Translations under genes and position numbers: made by a program
Notes under the pieces: model-generated
Seen by the model: the letters and a program-made list of their open reading frames with translations, nothing else
The model's database searches: none
What the model was told of the DNA's origin: nothing
Part shown: in pieces, positions 40,405-46,424 of the stretch
How positions within the stretch are numbered: the first letter of the stretch is position 1
Layout: each line of letters begins with the position of its first letter
Source of the DNA: Methylaequor sp002691245
GTDB taxonomy: Bacteria; Pseudomonadota; Alphaproteobacteria; Methylaequorales; Methylaequoraceae
Assembly (NCBI GenBank): GCA_002691245.1
Contig: NZHH01000023.1
Location: 1-46,424, forward strand
Length of the DNA stretch: 46,424 nt
Direction: 5' to 3'

Positions 40405-41388
40405 TTATCCTCCAGTAGTATTCATGAACCTTTTTTTAATATAACTTTTTTCGTTAATATCAAAAAAATGTCTTTCTGGTTTGTTATATATTAAATTTTT
40501 TAAAACACTCATTAACTTGCTGTCATCTGATTCATTTAAAAAAGGATTAAGATTAACTGAATTGTTATCTCCCAAACAAGGATAAATTATTCCATTAGAA
40601 GTTATCCTTATACGGTTGCATGTTAGACAAAAATGATCAGATATTGGTGATATAAATCCGACATGAGAGTTTAAACTTTTACAGTAATAATAATTAGATG
40701 GACCTGGCGATTTTAGTGAAGAAGTTTCTAACTTGAATTCTCTATCAATTATTGATTTTGCATCAGTTACAGAAAAATATTGTTTATTTCTAGATATTGG
40801 CACATCACCTATTGGCATTACCTCAATGAAAGAAAGCTTAAATTTATGCTCACCGCACCATTTCATTATATTAATAATTTCATCATCATTAAAATTCTTT
40901 AATAAAACTGTATTAATTTTTACTTCAATGTTATTTTTTTTTATTGAATATATCCCTTCAAGTACCTTTTCTAAGTTACCTCCATTTGTTATGAAATTAA
41001 ATTTTTCATTAACAAGCGAATCCAATGAAACGTTAATCCTTTTTACTCCATATTTTTTGAGATTTTCTGAATATTTTTTTAATTGTGTGCCATTAGTTGT
41101 CAGTAATAATTCATCAATTTCATTTTTTTTTTTTTTTGCGGATAAAAACTTAATGTACTCTATTATATCTTTACGAATGAGTGGCTCTCCTCCTGTAATT
41201 CTAATTTTTTTTATTCCAAGTTTAATTAAAGACTCTGAAATTCTTTTTAGATTATTTAATGTTAATATTTCTTTTTTATCGTAAAAATATGGATTTGCTT
41301 GAGGCATACAATATTTACATCTTAAGTCACATCTGTCAGTAACAGATATTCTGACATAATCAATTTTTCTTCCAAAACTATCTAACAT
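40405..41388 (-). CDS. moaA: GTP 3',8-cyclase MoaA
   Basis: 327 aa radical SAM enzyme, the first step of molybdenum cofactor synthesis from GTP. The first cluster is CDLRCKYC (Cys20, Cys24, Cys27), the second CLTCNR with CLG near the C-terminal part (HFCLTCNRIRI, YPCLG). The protein ends in GG (MNTTGG), the conserved tail needed for activity. It heads the moaA-nadK-argE-queA-tgt-queF minus-strand run, which may be one long transcript, and is divergent from fdhD by 83 bp. Confidence 0.96.
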   Translation of the reverse strand: MLDSFGRKIDYVRISVTDRCDLRCKYCMPQANPYFYDKKEILTLNNLKRISESLIKLGIKKIRITGGEPLIRKDIIEYIKFLSAKKKKNEIDELLLTTNGTQLKKYSENLKKYGVKRINVSLDSLVNEKFNFITNGGNLEKVLEGIYSIKKNNIEVKINTVLLKNFNDDEIINIMKWCGEHKFKLSFIEVMPIGDVPISRNKQYFSVTDAKSIIDREFKLETSSLKSPGPSNYYYCKSLNSHVGFISPISDHFCLTCNRIRITSNGIIYPCLGDNNSVNLNPFLNESDDSKLMSVLKNLIYNKPERHFFDINEKSYIKKRFMNTTGG

Positions 41389-41471
41389 ACATTTTTCTTT
41401 GAAGTTTGTTTATATTTTAGCTTCATAGGTTAAAATAATAATGTAATCAAATTTTTTGTAAACTTAAAGCT

Positions 41472-42266
41472 ATGAAAATAAAACCTAATTTAGACGATTC
41501 ATATTTAACCAAAAAGAAAATAGGAATTAACGAAAACTTCAAGAGAATTAAATTAGATGTTATAGAAGAAAGACCAGTCACATTATTTTTGAATGATCAA
41601 GAAATTGTCACAATGATGACCATAAATGATTATCCAAAATATTTAGGCATTGGATATCTTTTGAATCAAAATATGATCAAACAAAACACAAAAATTGATA
41701 TAATTGAATATCATCCTGATATAAGTTCAATCATTGTAAGAACAAAAAAAAGCACAAACTTCGAAAACAAATTAAAAAAAAAAATTGTTACATCTGGATG
41801 TGCTCAAGGAACATTGTTTGGAGATGTGATGGAAAATTTCAAAAAGATAAAATTTAGTAGTTCAGCAAGAATGAAGGTGTCATGGATATATGATCTATCT
41901 AAAAAAATTAATCTTACACCAAGCTTATATCTGAAGGCAGGAGCCATACATGGTTGTGTTCTTTGCCAAAGAAATAAACCATTGATATATATGGAGGATG
42001 TGGGAAGACATAATGCCATTGACAAAATTGCTGGTTATATGAAGATTAATAAAATCTCACCAAATAATAAAATTTTTTATACAACAGGAAGATTAACAAG
42101 TGAGATGGTAATTAAAACAGTTCAAATGAAAATACCTATTTTGATTTCCAGGTCTGGATTTACTGCATGGGGAATAGAGTTGGCTCGAAAAGCAAACCTA
42201 ACATTGATTGGAAGAGCAAAAGGAAAAAAATTTATTATTTTAAGTGGTGAGAAGAGAGTTGAATAA
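41472..42266 (+). CDS. fdhD: FdhD-family sulfurtransferase for formate dehydrogenase
   Basis: 264 aa. FdhD passes sulfur from a cysteine desulfurase to the molybdopterin of formate dehydrogenase. Family signatures are EERPVTLFLNDQEIVTMM (start), TSGCAQGTLFGD and MEDVGRHNAIDKIAGY with TTGRLTSEMVIK. E. coli FdhD has a CxxC pair at the GC position; here only the first Cys is kept (GCAQGT). Another CVLC (GAIHGCVLCQ) lies further on. It is followed by mobA with a 23-bp overlap. Confidence 0.9.
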   Translation: MKIKPNLDDSYLTKKKIGINENFKRIKLDVIEERPVTLFLNDQEIVTMMTINDYPKYLGIGYLLNQNMIKQNTKIDIIEYHPDISSIIVRTKKSTNFENKLKKKIVTSGCAQGTLFGDVMENFKKIKFSSSARMKVSWIYDLSKKINLTPSLYLKAGAIHGCVLCQRNKPLIYMEDVGRHNAIDKIAGYMKINKISPNNKIFYTTGRLTSEMVIKTVQMKIPILISRSGFTAWGIELARKANLTLIGRAKGKKFIILSGEKRVE

Positions 42267-42876
42267 AAATATAGTCGGAATTATATTGGCTGGTGGTTTG
42301 TCAAGAAGAATGGGACAAGATAAGTCATCAAAGAAGATTGGTGGAACAAGTTTAATTGAAATTATTACTAAAAGATCCGAAAAGCAAGTTGGTCAAATAA
42401 TAATAAACTCTAACAAATCCGGATCGCATTTTTCAAACTTAAATTATGACGACTTGGTGGAAGACTGTATTCCAGGAGGTCTTGGCCCAATGGCGGGAAT
42501 TTTAACTGGAATTAAGTGGACTAGAAAAAATACAAAAAAAAAGTGGCTATGTAGTTTTCCTGTCGATTCACCTTTTTTTCCAAAAGATCTAGTTTTAAAG
42601 TTTTTAAAGAAAAGTAAAGGTAGTGAGGTTTTAATAGCTGAAGGGTCAGGAAGAATTCATCCAGTATTCTCAATGTGGAGTGTTAATATTGAAATGGAAA
42701 GAAAAATTGAAAAGTCTTTGAGAGATGGAGTTAGAAAAATTTATGAAATTTCTAAAAAATTTAAAACTAAGGTGGTAAAATTTCCAGATATTGGATATGA
42801 TCCATTTTTTAATGTTAATACACCAAAAGATTTAGAAATTGCATATAAAATTCAGACAACCTTTAAGGTCAATTAA
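42244..42876 (+). CDS. mobA: Molybdenum cofactor guanylyltransferase MobA
   Basis: 210 aa from a GTG at 42244, 23 bp inside fdhD; a second GTG at 42247 is possible. It adds GMP to Mo-molybdopterin to make the bis-MGD cofactor used by formate dehydrogenase. The nucleotidyltransferase motif is GIILAGGLSRRMGQDKS, then GPMAGILTGIKW and the DxD-like PVDSPF. The OFA transporter starts at the base after its stop. Together with fdhD and moaA it provides the cofactor for the enzyme at 44646-46424. Confidence 0.93.
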   Translation: MVRRELNKNIVGIILAGGLSRRMGQDKSSKKIGGTSLIEIITKRSEKQVGQIIINSNKSGSHFSNLNYDDLVEDCIPGGLGPMAGILTGIKWTRKNTKKKWLCSFPVDSPFFPKDLVLKFLKKSKGSEVLIAEGSGRIHPVFSMWSVNIEMERKIEKSLRDGVRKIYEISKKFKTKVVKFPDIGYDPFFNVNTPKDLEIAYKIQTTFKVN

Positions 42877-44634
42877 ATGAGCTTCACAGACAGATTACAT
42901 AAAAAAAATATAATTGCAAAACCCGGATTCAACAGATGGTTAGTGCCACCCGCGTCGATTGCAATTCATTTATGTATTGGTTCTGTTTATGCCTGGAGTA
43001 TGTTTAATCCGGCTCTCGTTAAAGTTCTTGGTGTGGTTACTTCTTCTGGAGATGACTGGAACCTTGGCCAAGTTGTATGGATTTTTTCTGTTGCCATAGT
43101 TTCTCTTGGGATTGCTGCAGCATATGCAGGAAAATGGCTTGAAGAAGTTGGTCCAAGGATGGTTGGATTTGTTGCTGCTTGTTGCTGGGGAGGTGGATTT
43201 CTTATAGGGTCTCTTGGGATTTATCTTCAGGAGATAGGGGTTCAAATTACTCTTTCACTCCCAATGTTAAGTGATGGACCAATCACAATTAGTATTGGAC
43301 TTTATNTACTTTATCTTGGTTATGGTATTATTGGTGGTATAGGTTTAGGCCTAGGTTATGTCTCACCTGTTTCAACTTTAATTCGATGGTTTCCGGATAG
43401 AAGAGGAATGGCAACTGGAATGGCTATTATGGGTTTTGGTGGAGGAGCAATGATAGCTAAGGTTACAATAGATAGACTTTTAGCAAAGTTTTACAAAGCT
43501 CCAGAGTTTCTAGGAAGTATTGACTCAGTTAATTTAATTACTGAAGGTGGGCGAAGATTTGTTGAAGTTTCTGGAACGTTAGTTGAAGTTGTTATTGTTA
43601 CAGTCAATGATATTGCAAAGATGATTGTCCCTGGCGATCCAGGTGTTTATATAGTAGGTACAGGTTCTAGTGGAGCTTCTCAAACCTTTCTATTTTTAGG
43701 CATTGTTTATTTTTTTATAATGACAATTGCAGCGTTTTCCTACAGAGTTCCAAAAGAGGGTTGGACTCCGGAAGGTTGGACCCCACCAAAGGATTCAAAA
43801 AAAACGAGATTAATTACCAAACATAATGTNCATATTGATCAGGCTTTAAAAACACCTCAATTCTACTTCTTGTGGATAGTTTTATGCTTTAATGTCACAG
43901 CTGGAATAGGGGTTATTGGTGTTGCTAAAACCATGATGATAGAAATTTTTGAACCAAGTTTGCCTAGCATTGTTACCGCAGGTTTTGCAGGAACTTATGT
44001 ATTAATGATTAGTGTTTTTAATATGGTGGGAAGAATCTTTTGGGCATCTATGTCAGATTTTATTGGAAGAAAGACCACGTATTTCATATTCTTTTCACTT
44101 GGGATATTTCTTTACTTATCAATACCATTTACAGCTAAGGCAATGAGTGTAGATCCGATTGTCACATATTTGATTCTTTTTTATGCTGCATCAATGATTA
44201 TATTTACAATGTATGGAGGGGGATTTGCAACAATACCTGCTTATTTAGCTGATATTTTTGGTACGAAATATGTTGGTGGCATTCATGGTAGATTGTTAAC
44301 GGCATGGTCCACTGCAGGTGTACTTGGTCCAGTTGCTATCACTCAACTAAGGCAAAATTCAGTTGATAACGCCATAAATGATTTAGTAACCAAAATTAGT
44401 CCAGACAAATTTATTGAAATATACGGAGACTCTGTGGAAAATTTGTCACTTNTGGTTCAACAAAAGACNGTCACAATCTCAAATTTAATGCAACATATGC
44501 CTGAAGGCACAATTAACCCTTCCACAACCTTATATAATTCAACTATGTTTGCCATGGCCGGCCTATTAGCAATAGCTTTTATTTCAAATTTGTTAATTGG
44601 ACCAGTCAATGAAAAACATCATATGAAGGATTAA
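42877..44634 (+). CDS. OFA-family MFS transporter (oxalate/formate antiporter type)
   Basis: 585 aa with about 12 hydrophobic segments. WLVPPASIAIHLCIGSVYAWSMFNPALVK is the hallmark N-terminal segment of the OFA family, and the MFS loop 2 motif (RWFPDRRGMATGMAIMGFG) is present. A long insert (about 205-250) and the cytosolic loop after TM6 make it longer than the usual 400-450 aa. OFA proteins exchange oxalate or formate, or take up other monocarboxylates. Given mobA, fdhD and formate dehydrogenase next to it, formate uptake is the best guess. It contains four N bases (43306, 43830, 44452, 44469). Convergent with the dehydrogenase, 11 bp apart. Confidence 0.85.
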   Translation: MSFTDRLHKKNIIAKPGFNRWLVPPASIAIHLCIGSVYAWSMFNPALVKVLGVVTSSGDDWNLGQVVWIFSVAIVSLGIAAAYAGKWLEEVGPRMVGFVAACCWGGGFLIGSLGIYLQEIGVQITLSLPMLSDGPITISIGLYXLYLGYGIIGGIGLGLGYVSPVSTLIRWFPDRRGMATGMAIMGFGGGAMIAKVTIDRLLAKFYKAPEFLGSIDSVNLITEGGRRFVEVSGTLVEVVIVTVNDIAKMIVPGDPGVYIVGTGSSGASQTFLFLGIVYFFIMTIAAFSYRVPKEGWTPEGWTPPKDSKKTRLITKHNXHIDQALKTPQFYFLWIVLCFNVTAGIGVIGVAKTMMIEIFEPSLPSIVTAGFAGTYVLMISVFNMVGRIFWASMSDFIGRKTTYFIFFSLGIFLYLSIPFTAKAMSVDPIVTYLILFYAASMIIFTMYGGGFATIPAYLADIFGTKYVGGIHGRLLTAWSTAGVLGPVAITQLRQNSVDNAINDLVTKISPDKFIEIYGDSVENLSLXVQQKXVTISNLMQHMPEGTINPSTTLYNSTMFAMAGLLAIAFISNLLIGPVNEKHHMKD

Positions 44635-44645
44635 AAGTTTAAAGC

Positions 44646-46424
44646 TTAAGCAGTTAATTTTTCAATTTTTGCTGCGCAATATTTAAGCTCTGGAATTTTT
44701 CCATCAGGATCTAGAGCCTGGTTGGTTAGAACATTAGCCGGTGCGTTTTCAAAACAAAAAGGCATAAATACCATTCCATCAGGAATCATTTTATCTAGTC
44801 TCACTTTTACGCTCACTTTGCCTCTTCTAGTTGACAACTCAACTGTCTCGTCTTGCGAAAAATTATTTTTTTTCATTTCGTTTCTTGACATATTTACATA
44901 TGGTTGAGGTTCAATTGTGTTCAAAACTTTGGATCTTGAAGTCATAGAACCAGTGTGCCAATGTTCCAGTAGTCTTCCAGTTGTTAGAATTAACGGGAAG
45001 CTAGAGTCTGGTGTTTCATCAGGAGAGACAATCTTTGCGGGTACTATTCTTGCCTTCTTATTATTTGTAGGAAAACCTTCACCAAATATTACTTCATTAC
45101 CAGGTTTACTTGAATCATCACAAGGGTAAGTTACAGCACCTTCATTTACTAACCTCTCCCAGGTAATATTTTTCATTGATTCCATACAACCACTTAATTC
45201 ATCATAAACTTCGTCGGGACCAGAATAGTTCCAGTCTAGCCCCATTCTTTTGGCAAGTTCTTGGATTATCCAAAGATCCTGTTTAGCGTCTCCAGGAGGG
45301 TTTATTGCCTTTCTGGCAAGTTGTACTCTCCTATCAGTATTGGTAAATGTTCCTGTCTTTTCTGGAAATGCAGAGGCTGGCAAAACAATATCTGCAAGAT
45401 AAGCTGTTTCTGTTAAGAATATATCTTGAACAATAAGCATATCCAGTCTAGCAAGTGCTTCTCGAGCGTGATTAGCATTAGGGTCAGACATAGCTGGATT
45501 CTCTCCCATAACATAGAGCCCTTTAATTTCTTTGTTATATATAGACTCCATAATTTCAACCACAGTAAGCCCAGGGTTAGGATTAATTTCACAATTCCAA
45601 TATTTCTCGAAAAATTTCACATTTTCATGATTTGCAATTGGCAGATAGTCTGGAAGTACCATTGGAATTAGCCCCACATCGGATGCTCCTTGAACATTGT
45701 TTTGTCCTCTGAGAGGGTGTAATCCTGTGCCTTCTCTTCCCACATTACCTGTTAAAAGTGCGAGAGATATTAAGCATCTTGAATTGTCTGTACCGTGAAT
45801 ATGTTGAGAAATACCCATACCCCAAAAAATCATTGCAGATTTAGCGTTGGCAAACAGCCTAGCTGTTTCTCTAATTTCGTTTGTGGAAATACCGCAAATA
45901 TTTGTCATTTCTTCAGGTGTAAAATCTTTAACATGTTCTTTGAGTTCGTTGTATCCCTCTGTGTTTTTTTCAATATATTGTCTATCAACGAGCCCTTCTT
46001 CTATAATTGTATTTATCATTGCATTAAGGAGAGCTACATCTGCTCCAGGTTTGAATTGAAGACTTTTTTCAGCAATTCTAGATAAATCCTGCTTCCTAGG
46101 GTCCATTATTATAAGTTTTAATCCTTTTTCTTTGACTGCATTTTTTATGAAAGTAGCCGCAACTGGATGGTTTTGAGTGGGTCTTGCACCAATAACAATT
46201 GCAACATCAGCATTTTTAACTTCTGAGACGGGACCTGTAACTGCCCCTGTTCCTATTGCTTCCATAAGTGCGGCAACAGAAGAGGCATGACACATTCTTG
46301 TACAGTGATCAACATTGTTATTTTTAAAGCCAACTCTGACTAATTTTTGAAAAAGATATGCTTCTTCATTAGAACCCTTCGCGCATCCGAAACCTGCAAG
46401 TTCTTTTTCTCCATTTTTTGAGTC
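44646..46424 (-). CDS. fdsA: Formate dehydrogenase alpha subunit (NAD-linked, Fds type), 5' truncated
   Basis: The open frame runs to the last base of the window, giving 592 residues that end at 44646; the N-terminal Fe-S part is outside. The catalytic cysteine lies in TRMCHASSVAALMEAIGTGAV (codon 46292-46290), equal to the Sec in E. coli FdhF (RVUHGPSV); here it is Cys. The next His is kept. The molybdopterin motifs include ARPTQNHPVAAT, MIFWGMGISQHIHGTDN, RPLRGQNNVQGASDVG and GENPAMSDPN, and the C-terminal domain has LTTGRLLEHWHTGSMTSRS. This oxidises formate to CO2 with transfer to NAD+ through partner subunits that are probably upstream. It fits the fdhD, mobA and moaA set. Confidence 0.93.
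   Translation of the reverse strand, partial: DSKNGEKELAGFGCAKGSNEEAYLFQKLVRVGFKNNNVDHCTRMCHASSVAALMEAIGTGAVTGPVSEVKNADVAIVIGARPTQNHPVAATFIKNAVKEKGLKLIIMDPRKQDLSRIAEKSLQFKPGADVALLNAMINTIIEEGLVDRQYIEKNTEGYNELKEHVKDFTPEEMTNICGISTNEIRETARLFANAKSAMIFWGMGISQHIHGTDNSRCLISLALLTGNVGREGTGLHPLRGQNNVQGASDVGLIPMVLPDYLPIANHENVKFFEKYWNCEINPNPGLTVVEIMESIYNKEIKGLYVMGENPAMSDPNANHAREALARLDMLIVQDIFLTETAYLADIVLPASAFPEKTGTFTNTDRRVQLARKAINPPGDAKQDLWIIQELAKRMGLDWNYSGPDEVYDELSGCMESMKNITWERLVNEGAVTYPCDDSSKPGNEVIFGEGFPTNNKKARIVPAKIVSPDETPDSSFPLILTTGRLLEHWHTGSMTSRSKVLNTIEPQPYVNMSRNEMKKNNFSQDETVELSTRRGKVSVKVRLDKMIPDGMVFMPFCFENAPANVLTNQALDPDGKIPELKYCAAKIEKLTA

Noticed and set aside
46280..46300. Selenocysteine at the formate dehydrogenase active site
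   Set aside because: The codon is TGT (Cys), the frame is not interrupted by TGA, and no SECIS hairpin is needed.

Overview
The window is a very AT-rich, tightly packed bacterial segment with short intergenic gaps, many 4-25 bp gene overlaps, start/stop coupling and few paralogues. The gene content fits a streamlined marine alphaproteobacterium of the SAR11/HIMB59/AEGEAN-169 type. Supporting signs are the purB-purC-purS-purQ-purL-bolA-grxD order, PopZ-type proteins, class II DAHP synthase, DUF2237 and YtoQ proteins, and an SxtJ-carbamoyltransferase pair. This placement is inferred from gene content; no rRNA gene is present. Ambiguous bases (N) are concentrated in 17601-23299, with four more in 43306-44469. 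Those I checked by codon fall almost entirely at third positions, so this looks like a consensus of related strains rather than a gap.

Region by region. 1-2460 is accessory DNA: the end of a glycine-zipper 17-kDa-antigen-like gene, a large serine recombinase and a coupled small ORF. 2680-3313 holds a cysteine-rich metallothionein-like gene of 51 codons, with a clear promoter and repeated operator-like sites, and a small membrane protein with cysteine motifs. 3452-9776 is mostly small envelope or secreted proteins (M23 peptidase, adhesin-E-like, DUF2784) around an SxtJ-carbamoyltransferase unit. 9773-12696 carries cysS, a YidD-acetyltransferase fusion, a DUF2237 protein and an FMN reductase. 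12853-17235 carries a glutathione reductase split by a poly-A frameshift, class II DAHP synthase and glutamine-dependent NAD synthetase. 17239-22305 carries gltX, cimA, an RNA methyltransferase, rpsD and a glycosyltransferase. 22307-28808 (minus strand) is a purine operon with grxD, bolA and map.

28857-33097 holds a CinA-type protein, two proteins with PopZ-like C termini flanking a membrane-anchored coiled coil, tRNA-Leu(UAA), a DsbA-like thiol protein, an HExxH protein and proline iminopeptidase. 33080-38494 is an almost complete queuosine pathway: queG, queC, queE, queD, queF, tgt and queA. QueD lacks the usual catalytic Cys and Tgt lacks two of the four usual zinc ligands, although everything else looks intact. 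38494-41388 is argE, nadK and moaA. 41472-46424 is a formate-oxidation module: fdhD, mobA, an OFA-family transporter and, on the other strand, the C-terminal part of a Cys-type NAD-linked formate dehydrogenase alpha subunit that runs off the window.

The genes fit together as housekeeping pathways (purines, NAD, shikimate and isoleucine entry, tRNA charging and modification), glutathione/Grx/BolA redox and Fe-S handling, and molybdopterin-dependent formate oxidation as an energy supplement. The most unusual items are the metallothionein-like locus, the YidD-GNAT fusion, the paired PopZ-like proteins, and the altered QueD and Tgt active or metal sites.
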